DNA of 64,000 nt, from contig NZ_BPEW01000012.1 in the NCBI RefSeq assembly GCF_019654975.1, positions 1 to 64,000 of the forward strand, given 5' to 3'. The position numbers and the translations under genes are program-made. Positions within the stretch are counted from its first letter, which is position 1; the number at the start of each line of letters is the position of its first letter. The stretch is from Shewanella sp. c952 (GTDB lineage Bacteria; Pseudomonadota; Gammaproteobacteria; Enterobacterales; Shewanellaceae). Of the stretch, positions 1 through 8,417 are shown piece after piece. The notes beneath the pieces were generated by a model. It was not told where the DNA came from and did not search any database. It saw only the letters and a list, made by a program, of their open reading frames with translations.

Positions 1-236
1 TAGCAAAATGCACTGGCAGAGCGAGTGAATGGTATTTTGAAGCATGAGTTTCTGCTTTGTCGTTGCCGAACGATAAAAGAGCTTGGTGTGTTAGTTAAAG
101 AATCGATAGAGATTTATAACCAATTACGGCCGCATCTTAGTTTAGGAATGAAAACGCCGAACGAAGTGCATGAAAAAGCCAGTAGGGGGTACCAACTGGC
201 TTAATAAAAACCGTCAACCTATTTTAGGACTAGACA
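1..236 (+). mobile_element. 3' end of an IS3-family insertion sequence (truncated by the window edge)
   Basis: The segment holds the end of an IS3-type transposase reading frame, then about 10 bases, then a 24-base terminal-repeat-like sequence at 213-236 ending in TAGACA. Its reverse complement begins TGTCTAGTCC, the kind of end seen on IS3-group elements. The other end lies outside the window, so the element type, target duplication and completeness cannot be judged. Identification rests on the transposase residues. Confidence 0.75.
4..204 (+). pseudogene. IS3-family transposase OrfB, C-terminal fragment
   Basis: The reading frame from position 4 to the TAA at 202-204 encodes the C-terminal part of an IS3 OrfB (DDE integrase) transposase. 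It contains the NALAERVNGILKHEF stretch around the catalytic glutamate, then the typical tail YNQLRPHLSLGMKTPNEVH. The triplet immediately before, at 1-3, is an in-frame TAG at the place where related transposases usually have a tyrosine codon. It may therefore be a nonsense mutation inactivating the transposase. The window starts there, so I cannot prove that the frame continues upstream. Only the last 66 residues are visible. Confidence 0.65.
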
Positions 237-263
237 TATTCAATAGTTAGCCAAAGGGACTAA

Positions 264-704
264 TTATTTTGCATCTAATATTCTTGAACTACCTATCTCA
301 ATTTTTCTTGGCTTTAATGCCTCAGGGATCTCTCTCTTAAGATCAATGTTGAGTAAACCATTTTCAAGATCTGCGCCAATAACAGTAACATAATCAGCAA
401 GCTGGAATGTGCGCTCAAACCCGCGTTCAGCGATGCCTTGATATAGATACTTACGCTCTTCGCTCTGCTCTGCTTTGGTGCCTTTTACCAGTAACTTGTC
501 GCCTTCACTGGTTATATCGAGTTCATCCATGGTAAACCCAGCAACGGCCATGGTAATGCGATAGCGGTGTTCATTGAGCAGTTCGATATTGTATGGTGGG
601 TAACCTGAATTGCCTTTGTTTGACGCGGCATGTTCAGCAAGTTGTGCCAAACGGTCAAATCCAATAGCGCTACGGTAAAGTGGTGTTAGGTCGTAATTTC
701 TCAT
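264..704 (-). CDS. ibpA: Small heat-shock protein, Hsp20/IbpA family
   Basis: 146-residue alpha-crystallin-domain chaperone of the IbpA/IbpB type. It binds unfolding proteins in the cytoplasm and hands them to the DnaK and ClpB machines. The N-terminus ([16 protein letters not shown]) is the classic IbpA opening. The alpha-crystallin domain spans about residues 35-130, with the [12 protein letters not shown] and [12 protein letters not shown] segments conserved in the family, and a short IEIG tail follows. Length is normal for the family. It stands alone between the IS end and a convergent terminator. A sigma-32-type promoter and a long leader lie upstream, fitting heat control at both transcription and translation. 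The SD (AAGGA) is about 7 bases from ATG. Confidence 0.93.
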   Translation of the reverse strand: MRNYDLTPLYRSAIGFDRLAQLAEHAASNKGNSGYPPYNIELLNEHRYRITMAVAGFTMDELDITSEGDKLLVKGTKAEQSEERKYLYQGIAERGFERTFQLADYVTVIGADLENGLLNIDLKREIPEALKPRKIEIGSSRILDAK

Positions 705-855
705 GGTATATCCTTGTATAAAGCAATATATTTAATTTTATTGGCCGACTCATTCAAAATGTGAATAGTTGTCGCACCGGGCTAATTTTCACTAACGTTC
801 TCGACCCCGAAGGCATCGTAATCTTGCTAGCTAAGAACCTCGTTGAGCGTTCCAT
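705..855 (-). promoter_or_regulatory. Long 5' leader of ibpA, candidate ROSE-type RNA thermometer
   Basis: About 150 bases separate the predicted sigma-32 start from the ibpA ATG and contain no ORF. Just before the start codon the RNA reads UUGCU followed by an AAGGAUAU Shine-Dalgarno. In ROSE elements of small heat-shock genes a U(U/C)GCU motif pairs with the SD region at low temperature. The motif and position are seen; folding and function are inferred, and I did not compute a structure. Confidence 0.45.
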
Positions 856-862
856 AATTAAT

Positions 863-890
863 ATATGTAGCCAATATTTTGCTTTTCAAG
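863..890 (-). promoter_or_regulatory. Sigma-32 (heat-shock) promoter of ibpA
   Basis: On the minus strand a perfect CTTGAAA -35 (884-890) is followed by exactly 13 bases and CTACATAT (863-870), which matches the CxxCATnT core of the sigma-32 -10 (CCCCATnT). Spacing and sequence both fit the RpoH consensus, and the downstream gene is a small heat-shock protein. Confidence 0.75.
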
Positions 891-962
891 GGACATTTCA
901 CAATTATTTTTAATAATTCCTACAATCCACGATTTTTAGCATTCAATGTGCAACGAACATAA

Positions 963-988
963 AAAAAGCAGCCATTAGGATGCTTTTT
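963..988 (-). terminator. Rho-independent terminator after the nucleotidase gene
   Basis: Arms AAAAAGCA (963-970) and TGCTTTTT (981-988) enclose a 10-base loop and run into A/T tracts on both sides. It lies just past the minus-strand gene ending at 1007. The stem is A/T-rich, so it is a modest terminator. Confidence 0.6.
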
Positions 989-1006
989 ATCTTAAAAGCT
1001 ACAGGT

Positions 1007-2776
1007 TTAGTTTGCAGCAGGTGCTGCTGGGCAACCCTTCAATGATTCGCCACCAGCAAGGTATTCAATATCTCCAGCAACAGGGTTAAAGTCACCAACT
1101 AAAATTGAATCCTGAGTTTCGATATAATCACGTAAAACTAATGCATCAGCGATTTCAATTGAAGTCGCTTCAATTGCTGGGTAACCATCACCACCGGCCG
1201 CCAAGAAAGTAGAAAGTGAAAACTTATAATCTTTACTTGCGTCGAATGTTTCGCCAGCGATTTCATTAATCGTTACTTTTTTAGCATCACAATCTACAGA
1301 AAGCTTAATGCCATCTAACTGAGCGTAAGAACCTGCACCAACAGTTTTTGTTGCAACTTCGTTCATATACTCAATAAGATCAGTACCACTCATAGTCGCA
1401 TAAGCTACCATGTTACCGAATGGCTGTACGGTTAATACATCACGGTAAGTAATATCACCCTCAGTGATTGAAGCTCTAACTCCACCAGAATTCATGATAC
1501 CGAAATCTGCTTCTACCAGTTTATAAGCGCTTTGCGCTCTTGCAAGTAAGTGGCCTAGGTTAGTTTGCTCATAACGAACAGTCGACTTTACACCAACAAG
1601 TTCACCATCTGTAGAGCCAATAACTACGTCCAATAGCTTCTGTCCCTCTTCTTGATAAGCTCTCAATGCTTCTAAGACACCCAAGTTTTGTTCAATTTCT
1701 GTCGTTCCTGGGATCAAAGTCCCTGACATTGGATCATCTCTATCTGCTAGTTCAGGTGAACCATATTTATTAAGCACCATCAGGTTTACAGGAACAAGCT
1801 TATAGGTCGCGAGATGAAGCTCACCATTAAAGTATTCAAAATCTGCTCGACCTACATACTTACCCCATTCATGGGCTTGCATGATATATGTGCCGTTTTG
1901 TGTATCTGGTGCACAATCATCGCCGCGATTAAAGTCAGCATAATTATTAGTACCAGGCTCCATACATACAGGGTTCTGAGAATGACCGCCTATTACGGCT
2001 TGAAGGTCACCTGCAGTGACTGCACGAGCAAGTGCAACATCACCCGGTGCGTTACTACCACTAGCAGCATCTGCATAGTGGCCCATATGAGTAGTCGCAA
2101 AAATCAAATCAGCGGCATCAGCGCCTTGTATTTCTTTAATAACTGCTTTTAGCTCTTTAGTTGGGTCTTTAAAATCAAGACCGCTGATGTATTCTGCGTT
2201 ACCGATTCTGACAGTATCTTCAGTCGTTAAACCAACAACAGCTATACGCAAGCCATTAACATTGAAAACCTTATAAGCATCAAAGTAACGTTCACCTGTC
2301 TCTTTGTCATAGATGTTTGCAGCAAGCATTGGGAAATCCGCAAGTTTACGCTGCATTTCAACAACATCTAATGAGTTATCAAATTCGTGGTTACCGACAG
2401 CCATAGCGTCATAACCTATTAAATTCATGCCAATAAAATCAGGTACAGCATCTTGCATATCAGACTCTGGTACACCAGTGTTGATATCACCGCCAGAAAG
2501 CAGCAATGTTTCACCACCTGCAGCTTCAACTTCGGCGCGGATCTGATCGATCAGCGTTTTACGCGCCGCCATACCGTACTCACCATTGGCACTTTGCCAG
2601 AAGCGACCATGGTTATCATTGGTATGTAATACGGTGAACTTTGTACAAGCTTCGCCAGCTTCTGCACACGTAGCAGGTAGCACTACTTCTTTGTTGTCAT
2701 CATTATCGCTACCACATGCTGTTAACGCTGTAACAACAGCTGTCGCGATTAGTCCTTTAATTAAAGTCTTTTTCAT
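1007..2776 (-). CDS. UshA-like 5'-nucleotidase / 2',3'-cyclic phosphodiesterase, lipoprotein
   Basis: 589-residue metallophosphoesterase of the 5'-nucleotidase family, which dephosphorylates extracytoplasmic nucleotides for salvage. Residues 1-22 form a lipoprotein signal (KKTLIKGL...) with lipobox LTAC and the cysteine followed by GSDNDD. The N-terminal metal-binding domain carries the HTNDNHGRFW, GNHEFDNS, THMGHYAD and GGHSQNP motifs that supply the dinuclear-metal ligands. The C-terminal substrate-binding domain includes NSGGVRA and QPFGN. An ATG at 2860 is possible, but the ATG at 2776 puts the signal peptide at the N-terminus and follows a GGGG-rich SD. The exact substrate (nucleotide, cyclic nucleotide or UDP-sugar) cannot be read from sequence. 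Confidence 0.88.
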   Translation of the reverse strand: MKKTLIKGLIATAVVTALTACGSDNDDNKEVVLPATCAEAGEACTKFTVLHTNDNHGRFWQSANGEYGMAARKTLIDQIRAEVEAAGGETLLLSGGDINTGVPESDMQDAVPDFIGMNLIGYDAMAVGNHEFDNSLDVVEMQRKLADFPMLAANIYDKETGERYFDAYKVFNVNGLRIAVVGLTTEDTVRIGNAEYISGLDFKDPTKELKAVIKEIQGADAADLIFATTHMGHYADAASGSNAPGDVALARAVTAGDLQAVIGGHSQNPVCMEPGTNNYADFNRGDDCAPDTQNGTYIMQAHEWGKYVGRADFEYFNGELHLATYKLVPVNLMVLNKYGSPELADRDDPMSGTLIPGTTEIEQNLGVLEALRAYQEEGQKLLDVVIGSTDGELVGVKSTVRYEQTNLGHLLARAQSAYKLVEADFGIMNSGGVRASITEGDITYRDVLTVQPFGNMVAYATMSGTDLIEYMNEVATKTVGAGSYAQLDGIKLSVDCDAKKVTINEIAGETFDASKDYKFSLSTFLAAGGDGYPAIEATSIEIADALVLRDYIETQDSILVGDFNPVAGDIEYLAGGESLKGCPAAPAAN

Positions 2777-3158
2777 TACAATCAACCCCTTGATTATTTT
2801 TATGTTTTTGCAACATTTTATATATTCGGCAGAAATAACCCTATTTTCGCCGAGAATCATCTTAGCAAAGATTATGCTTTATTTGTGTCACATTCATTAC
2901 ATAAGATGATCTAAACCACTCTTTATTAAGTGTTTTGTTTCAAGTTATGTATCATTAACAGAACAAGGGGGTACTTGGTGAATTTAATATCAACAGCAGA
3001 TAAAGGGATTGTTACTAATACTGGAAACTAAAACAAATAATTTCATTACGTTATAGGGATAAGGAAGATAGAATCGATTGTTTCTAATAGAGAACAGGCG
3101 CTGCCCTATTTAGCAACGCCGGATCGAACAAAAAAACAGCTATTAGTTTTCACTAATT
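2777..3158. other. Intergenic region upstream of the nucleotidase gene
   Basis: 382 bases between two minus-strand genes. No ORF with a credible start is visible. It should hold the nucleotidase promoter, and a GTGTCACA half-site resembling a CRP half-site occurs near 2886, but I could not pick a confident promoter. Confidence 0.4.
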
Positions 3159-3830
3159 TTAATTAAGTAACTTTTGCAACCATATAGAGATATCTCGTAG
3201 CTGCTCAGGTAACACATTATGTCCCATATTATAGGTTTGCCATTCAGTAGCATAACCTTGGCTTTGCAATAGTTCGAATGCCATTATGCCGGCATTAAGC
3301 GGCACAACTTCATCTTGAGTACCGTGTTGTTGCAAAATAGGCGTAGCGCTATTCTCAGTAGCAAGGTCAACAGGCATTTTATCAGCCGTAGGCAGGTAGC
3401 ATGATAATGCCATAATTCCTGCTAGTTTTTGCTTAAATCTTAAGCCACAAAACAGACTCATTACTCCACCTTGGCTAAACCCAGCAAGGACGATTCGGTT
3501 TGCCTCAATGCCGAGTGCTATTTGTTCATCTACTAACGCACTAATTAGATGCTCGCTTTCAAGCACTCCACTCATATCAGCACGGTCGTGAAGATCCATA
3601 CTCTTTATGTCATACCAAGCACGCATAATGTAGCCACTATTAATAGTGACAGCTTGCTCTGGCGCGTGAGGAAAAACAAAACGAATACTGTGACCATCTG
3701 GTAGCCCTAACGCTGGTACCACTGGGGCAAAGCCTGCTCCCGAATCACCTAATCCATGTAGCCAAATAACACAAGATGTAGCAGGAATTGAAGGCTCAAC
3801 GGTAATTCTCTCTAACGGCTTATCTAGCAT
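3159..3830 (-). CDS. Carboxylesterase / acyl-protein thioesterase-like alpha/beta hydrolase
   Basis: 223-residue cytoplasmic hydrolase of the phospholipase/carboxylesterase (abhydrolase_2) family, which cleaves short-chain esters or thioesters. The family landmarks are in order: the LHGLGDSG oxyanion segment near residue 25, the nucleophile elbow GFSQGG with Ser119, Asp173 in HGTQDEVVP, and His204 in NMGHNV, a full Ser-Asp-His triad. No signal peptide. Length matches the family. It lies alone on the minus strand, with AAAGG about 7 bases from the ATG. The natural substrate is unknown. Confidence 0.88.
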   Translation of the reverse strand: MLDKPLERITVEPSIPATSCVIWLHGLGDSGAGFAPVVPALGLPDGHSIRFVFPHAPEQAVTINSGYIMRAWYDIKSMDLHDRADMSGVLESEHLISALVDEQIALGIEANRIVLAGFSQGGVMSLFCGLRFKQKLAGIMALSCYLPTADKMPVDLATENSATPILQQHGTQDEVVPLNAGIMAFELLQSQGYATEWQTYNMGHNVLPEQLRDISIWLQKLLN

Positions 3831-4004
3831 GACTTTCCTTTTGTTTTATTTAGTCCAAACTCAATTGCTGCATCATATCAGTCTCCCTGCAAACATCCTA
3901 TATCGTTATTTAATAGAAAGGTTTGAGCAACTAAATGCACTTTAATACTGCCGCAGCTGCATCTAAGCTGAGCTAATTGATATAACAGAATACAGGCGAA
4001 TAGC

Positions 4005-5012
4005 ATGGGTTTACTTCAAAACGGACAGTGGGTCGATAAGTGGTACTCAACTGAGGAGACAGGCGGTAAATTTACTCGTTCAGAATCAAGCTTTAGAGAT
4101 TGGGTAACCCCTGATGGCAAGCCGTTTGCAAACGGATTTAGAGGCTTTAAAGCTGAATCGAATCGTTACCACTTATATGTATCACTCGCCTGCCCTTGGG
4201 CTCATAGAACTCTAATTTACCTTCAACTCAAAGGTCTACAAGAGATTATTGGAGTAACCGTTGTCGAGCCGCACATGTTAACTAATGGCTGGGAGTTTTC
4301 TGGTAGTAAGCAAAGTCTAATCGCCCATCATATTGAAGGCGCTGATGTTGATGAATTAAACGCTGCTGACTTTCTTTATCAGATCTACCAAAAAGCAGAT
4401 GCTAGTTATAACGGCCGAGTGACTGTCCCCGTGCTCTGGGATACGCGTACAAATACGATCGTCAGCAATGAATCTGCTGAAATCATACGCATGTTCAATA
4501 GCGCCTTTGATCATTTAGTTGATAGCAGTAGTGATTTTTACCCTCAAGCGCTGCATGCAGAAATCGATGAGCTAAATAGCTGGATCTATGACAGCATCAA
4601 TAATGGCGTCTACAAGGCAGGCTTTGCCACGACTCAAGTCGCATATAATGAGGCATATGATCAACTGTTCACAGCTTTGGACACATTAGAAGAGCGACTG
4701 TCAACGCGCCGTTATCTTACTGGAGATGAATTCACAGAAGCTGATATTCGCTTGTTTACCACTTTAATTCGATTTGATGCCGTTTATGTCGGACATTTTA
4801 AAACCAATAAACAACGGATAGCAGATTACCCTCACCTGTTTGGTTATGTAAAAGATATTTATCAAATGGATGGTGTGTCACAAACAGTCGACTTTGACCA
4901 CATTAAACAACATTACTATTTTAGCCATGAGATGATAAACCCAACTAGAATAGTGCCCAATGGGCCAGATATTGACTTCAATCAGCCCCATGGTAGAGAG
5001 CAAATAAACTAG
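4005..5012 (+). CDS. Glutathionyl-hydroquinone reductase (Xi-class GST, YqjG/ECM4 family)
   Basis: 335-residue cytoplasmic enzyme that reduces S-glutathionyl hydroquinones with glutathione. The thioredoxin-like N-terminal domain contains the family-specific CPWAHRT motif with Cys63 as catalytic residue. The helical C-terminal GST domain starts near residue 170 and holds the LTGDEFTEADIRLFTTLIRFDAVY signature (residues about 239-262). Preceding features typical of the family are the NGFRGFKAESNRYHLYVS stretch and VPVLWD. Length agrees with YqjG. Its stop overlaps the convergent DUF3389 gene by 4 bases. No pathway partner is adjacent; a general role in quinone or electrophile detoxification is inferred. 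Confidence 0.9.
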   Translation: MGLLQNGQWVDKWYSTEETGGKFTRSESSFRDWVTPDGKPFANGFRGFKAESNRYHLYVSLACPWAHRTLIYLQLKGLQEIIGVTVVEPHMLTNGWEFSGSKQSLIAHHIEGADVDELNAADFLYQIYQKADASYNGRVTVPVLWDTRTNTIVSNESAEIIRMFNSAFDHLVDSSSDFYPQALHAEIDELNSWIYDSINNGVYKAGFATTQVAYNEAYDQLFTALDTLEERLSTRRYLTGDEFTEADIRLFTTLIRFDAVYVGHFKTNKQRIADYPHLFGYVKDIYQMDGVSQTVDFDHIKQHYYFSHEMINPTRIVPNGPDIDFNQPHGREQIN

Positions 5013-5227
5013 CCGATCCCTAGCTCAGTTTTAATCTGTTGCAGTTGCTCGTCATTGTCTAACTTAAGGTTCCAGCGCACAGCGCCTGCATCAGCAATCA
5101 TCATTAATGCATCTTGATGGAATTTGATGTCTTCCACCATGGCATATAAGTGACATTGATTATTTAGCCTTACTTGCACTTCAAATGGCGTGAGCACAAT
5201 TTTTCCATTACTAAACTCAATAATCAT
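5009..5227 (-). CDS. Small protein, DUF3389-like
   Basis: 72-residue protein with no signal peptide or membrane segment. The pattern IIEFSNGKIVLTPFEVQVRL at the start and GAVRWNLKLDNDEQLQQI near the end resembles the DUF3389 family of Vibrio and Shewanella as I remember it; function unknown. A GGAG-type SD lies upstream of the ATG, and a terminator separates it from the slyD-like gene before it, so it is probably transcribed separately. It converges on the GST gene with overlapping stop codons. Confidence 0.7.
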   Translation of the reverse strand: MIIEFSNGKIVLTPFEVQVRLNNQCHLYAMVEDIKFHQDALMMIADAGAVRWNLKLDNDEQLQQIKTELGIG

Positions 5228-5255
5228 CTATGGTCTCCGTTTTTAGCGCTATATT

Positions 5256-5285
5256 AAAAAAGCCCAACTCAGTTGGGCTTTTAAT
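5256..5285 (-). terminator. Rho-independent terminator after the slyD-like gene
   Basis: A perfect 8-base stem AAGCCCAA/TTGGGCTT with loop CTCAG (within 5260-5280) is followed on the minus strand by six T residues. It lies 16 bases past the stop of the SlyD-like gene. Confidence 0.85.
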
Positions 5286-5300
5286 AGGCATTAACTCAGC

Positions 5301-5783
5301 TTAGTGCTGATGTCCGCCCTTACCATGTGCATGTCCATGAGCAATCTCTTCAGAGGTTGCATCACGTACGTCTGCAACTTCTAAATCAAATGTTAATTCA
5401 CGGCCTGCTAATGGGTGGTTAACATCCACAGTTGCCATAAACTTACCCATTTTAATAATGGTGACTTGGCGTTGACCTTGATCAGTGCTGATCAAAGCGC
5501 GCATTCCAGCCTTCCATACTTTAGCGCCTTGTAGATGCTTAACAGATACGCGTTGTTCTGCATCTTCGTTACGCTCACCGTAAGTTTCGCTAGCAGGCAA
5601 TGTGACAGAAAACTTAGCGCCCACTTCTTTACCAACAAGTGCATTTTCAACACCAGGCATCATATTGTCGTGACCATGAAGGTATGCGATAGGCTCAAGA
5701 CCTTCGTTGCTCTCTAAAACTTCGCCCTGTTCATCACGTAATGTGTAGTTAAATTGCACTACAGAATCATCTTTAATACTCAT
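5301..5783 (-). CDS. FKBP-type peptidyl-prolyl isomerase, SlyD-like
   Basis: 160-residue cytoplasmic FKBP with the insert-in-flap architecture of SlyD. The FKBP half begins VVQFNYTLRDEQGEVLES. The flap insert covers about residues 70-125, and the chain returns with NHPLAGRELTFDLEV. The tail is histidine-rich (HGHAHGKGGHQH), as in SlyD, where it binds nickel. It is shorter and lacks the cysteines of the E. coli metal-binding tail. Expected role: proline isomerase/chaperone, perhaps helping nickel delivery. The SD AAGGATTACC precedes the ATG, and a strong terminator follows. Confidence 0.9.
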   Translation of the reverse strand: MSIKDDSVVQFNYTLRDEQGEVLESNEGLEPIAYLHGHDNMMPGVENALVGKEVGAKFSVTLPASETYGERNEDAEQRVSVKHLQGAKVWKAGMRALISTDQGQRQVTIIKMGKFMATVDVNHPLAGRELTFDLEVADVRDATSEEIAHGHAHGKGGHQH

Positions 5784-5855
5784 GGTAATCCTTAACTCAA
5801 ATTTTGTTGCGTGAGCTTAACAAAAGTCATTCAAAGCCACTAGTGTTATCTCCTA

Positions 5856-6719
5856 TTACAATTGAGCACCTGGCACAATCGTAATATGCTCAATCTGCTG
5901 CAACACTTGATGATTGGCCAAGGCAAGTTGGCAAACACCAGATGTGATCTTATGCTTCGCAGAGCAATCTACACTCCATTGGCGCAGTAAATACCCTGCT
6001 AACGATGCTCGGCATGTCAGCATTAAGCGTTGATTTTCCATTTGGTAATCAAGCTCTATTGCTTCAGGGTGAGCCAAAGAGGGATGAGGAATGAGTTCAA
6101 GTTCAATTTCTTGTTGCCAATATTTATCATGCTCATAAGTCTCTAGGTATTTAACACTAGCATCTGAAAGCACGGCACTTTTAATACGAGTCACCACAAA
6201 GTCTGTAAACAATTGGTTAGCCCTATCAAATGCTCGAACATGCCAACGCTGACCATTATTTACCAACGCATGGGGGACTATCTCTCTGGGTTTATTGCCC
6301 GATGACACTGACACGTACTCTATCGCTAGTGCTTGTTTGGCTTGAATAGCCCGCATTAGTGCTGCAATGATGTCTGTGTCTGGGTGAATAAGTTGTATCG
6401 CATCAATACACACAGCGCTTGGCTTGACCGGATGTGATAAGCCATCTCCAAAACCTTTGGCAAGACCATGCAATATGGCTTCAGGTTCATGGGCAAATAG
6501 CGCTTTAAACTCTGGCAGACGGTGATAACACTTAGTCTGGTGTACCAAGCGCATATTTGTCGGCGCTAAAGTTTTATAGCTCTGAAAATCTCGGGTAGCC
6601 GCCGCTAAGCCGGTAGCAAATTTATTGATTAAATCTTGACGGGAAACTTGACCGAAATACTGCAAACTAAAATCAATAAAAGCGAGACGTTGTCGTTGCG
6701 CGTGAGAAAGGTTGTCCAT
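5856..6719 (-). CDS. WYL-domain transcriptional regulator, CapW/BrxR type
   Basis: 287-residue regulator with three parts. Residues 1-80 form a winged helix (RLAFIDFSLQYFGQVSRQDLINKF, then ATRDFQSYKTLAP). A WYL domain covers about 125-195 (ALAIEYVSVSSGNKPREIVPHALV, with RWHVRAFD where the name motif is WYL). A C-terminal extension follows (about 200-285). The arrangement and N-terminal wording match BrxR/CapW regulators, which repress BREX, CBASS and other defence operons. None of those genes is adjacent here: neighbours are a SlyD-like isomerase and a transglycosylase. It may therefore regulate in trans or have another role. The ligand of the WYL domain is unknown. Confidence 0.82.
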   Translation of the reverse strand: MDNLSHAQRQRLAFIDFSLQYFGQVSRQDLINKFATGLAAATRDFQSYKTLAPTNMRLVHQTKCYHRLPEFKALFAHEPEAILHGLAKGFGDGLSHPVKPSAVCIDAIQLIHPDTDIIAALMRAIQAKQALAIEYVSVSSGNKPREIVPHALVNNGQRWHVRAFDRANQLFTDFVVTRIKSAVLSDASVKYLETYEHDKYWQQEIELELIPHPSLAHPEAIELDYQMENQRLMLTCRASLAGYLLRQWSVDCSAKHKITSGVCQLALANHQVLQQIEHITIVPGAQL

Positions 6720-6780
6720 TGTAATATGCCATTCCAGTCGATAACTTTATTGAAGAAATTCAATCTAATATATCGACAAA

Positions 6781-6814
6781 AAAGATGCAATCGTTTTGAT
6801 TGCACCCTTTTTTT
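6781..6814 (-). terminator. Rho-independent terminator after the transglycosylase gene
   Basis: Arms TGCAATC (6786-6792) and GATTGCA (6798-6804) enclose a short loop and are flanked by A-rich and T-rich tracts on both sides. It lies 40 bases beyond the stop of the minus-strand mltB-like gene and could also work on the plus strand. Confidence 0.75.
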
Positions 6815-6844
6815 AAATCGCTATTTGCCTACTGGACTTTCTGC

Positions 6845-8035
6845 TTATTCAACACCGAGTGCTTTAAAGGTCGCTTCGCTTGGATAACCATCAGCGACCA
6901 AACCATTACCTTTTTGGAATGCTTGTAGTCCTTTTAAAGATTTAGATCCCAAGATACCATCAGGCTTACCGACATCAAAACCCAGCGTATTGAGCTGGCT
7001 TTGCAGTGCCTTTACCTTTGCGCGGCTCAAGTTTGGCATTTTAGGTGGCTTAACTTTAAGCCCGGCAGCACCATTGATTCTGTCAGCTAGATGCCCTACA
7101 GCTATTGCGTAAAACGTAGAGCGATTCCACTTCATAATGACATCAAAATTGTCATAGCCCAAAAATGCAGGACCAGTATGACCTGAGGGCAAATAAAGAG
7201 CAGCTTGCATGTCTGGTGTACTTAATGGGCTTCCATTGGTTTGTGTTAAGCCAAGTTCTGCCCACGTTGTCAAAGGTTGTGCTTCCGCTCGGCCAAGATA
7301 AGCGTAGGAAAAATTATTAGGTAGACTAACTTCTCTTCCCCAACGCTCGTCGCGCTTCCAACCTAGGTTTTGTAAAAAGTGCGCCGCTGAAGAAAGCGCA
7401 TCCTCAGTGCTGTTCCAAAGATCCGCTTTGCCATCACCATCACCATCTACAGCATATTTAGCGTAAGCCGACGGCATAAACTGAGTATGCCCCATCGCGC
7501 CCGCCCATGAACCGACCATCTGCTTTTCATCAAAACCGTATTGCTCTTTTAACTTCAAGGCTTGCATCAATTCGGTAGTGAAATATTTGCTCCGACGCGG
7601 ATCACACGCCAAAGTAGCTAGCGAGTTAAGCACTGACATTTTACCTTTATAGGAACCAAAGTTTGTTTCTAAGCCCCAAAATGCTAACAAATACTGTGGT
7701 GGAACACCGTATTCTTTTGCTAAGCGTTGCAGTAGTTCTCTGTGTTCTTTATAGAGCTTTCGCCCTTGTTGGACACGCCAATCTGTGACCCGTTTAGTAA
7801 AATAATTTTCAAAGGATGAGCTAAATTCTGGTTGTTGGTTATCGAGCTCAATGACCCTCGGCACAAATTTTACATTTGCCAAAGTGTTATCAATGGTATT
7901 TTGCGATAACCCTTGGGTTTTAGCTGTTTGTTGCAGATTAGCGACACAAGTCGCCCAATCAGGGGATGCGACGGATGCAAATACGGTAGAACTGCTAAAA
8001 ACAAGCGTTGCTGCAAGGGGGATTAATTTAAACAA
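6845..8035 (-). CDS. Lytic murein transglycosylase, MltB family with peptidoglycan-binding domain
   Basis: 396-residue periplasmic enzyme that cleaves peptidoglycan to 1,6-anhydro-muropeptides. Residues 1-20 are a cleavable signal peptide ending VFASVA with no lipobox, so unlike E. coli MltB it is probably soluble. The SLT_2 catalytic domain spans about 25-320. Glu123 in LLAFWGLETNFGSY is the expected catalytic residue, followed by QFMPSAYAKYAVDGDGDGKADLW, the calcium-loop-like region. A PG_binding_1 domain ends the chain (KVKALQSQLNTLGFDVGKPDG). The start is TTG at 8035, chosen because GGGAG lies 7 bases upstream and no better ATG preserves the signal peptide. Confidence 0.9.
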   Translation of the reverse strand: MFKLIPLAATLVFSSSTVFASVASPDWATCVANLQQTAKTQGLSQNTIDNTLANVKFVPRVIELDNQQPEFSSSFENYFTKRVTDWRVQQGRKLYKEHRELLQRLAKEYGVPPQYLLAFWGLETNFGSYKGKMSVLNSLATLACDPRRSKYFTTELMQALKLKEQYGFDEKQMVGSWAGAMGHTQFMPSAYAKYAVDGDGDGKADLWNSTEDALSSAAHFLQNLGWKRDERWGREVSLPNNFSYAYLGRAEAQPLTTWAELGLTQTNGSPLSTPDMQAALYLPSGHTGPAFLGYDNFDVIMKWNRSTFYAIAVGHLADRINGAAGLKVKPPKMPNLSRAKVKALQSQLNTLGFDVGKPDGILGSKSLKGLQAFQKGNGLVADGYPSEATFKALGVE

Positions 8036-8417
8036 TAGAAGGCTCCCAAAAAATGAATGACGCTAACGTATGAGTACACATATTACTGTGAGGTTAAAAG
8101 ATTAATCTTACCTTAAAAAAAACAACTTTATAGATGATTTATAGTTCATTAAATCGATACTAGAAGACCTTAGACCGATTCACTGATAAAACGCCATCGA
8201 TATCGACTAATATAGACTAAATTGAGACGGTTATAGCGGTAAATTCGGTCGTTTAGTTTGACTGCTCAAATTAACTGCTACGTATGCACTGCTCAGTCAT
8301 CAAATACGCGGTTAAACAATCGAAAACAGTTAAATAACTTGCCAAAAGGTATGCGCAGTTGCAGACTACTGCCAATAGAGATAATCAATATCTTTCATTA
8401 ACCAAAAGAGATTAATC
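8036..8417. other. Divergent intergenic region (mltB-like / DUF2750)
   Basis: 382 bases between divergent genes, expected to hold both promoters. A 12-base perfect palindrome AAGATTAATCTT sits at 8098-8109, upstream of the transglycosylase gene. I found no ORF or convincing -10/-35 pair. Confidence 0.35.

Noticed and set aside
1814..2909. Plus-strand frames opposite the nucleotidase gene
   Set aside because: They are antisense shadows of a well-supported coding frame with no SD or family signal.
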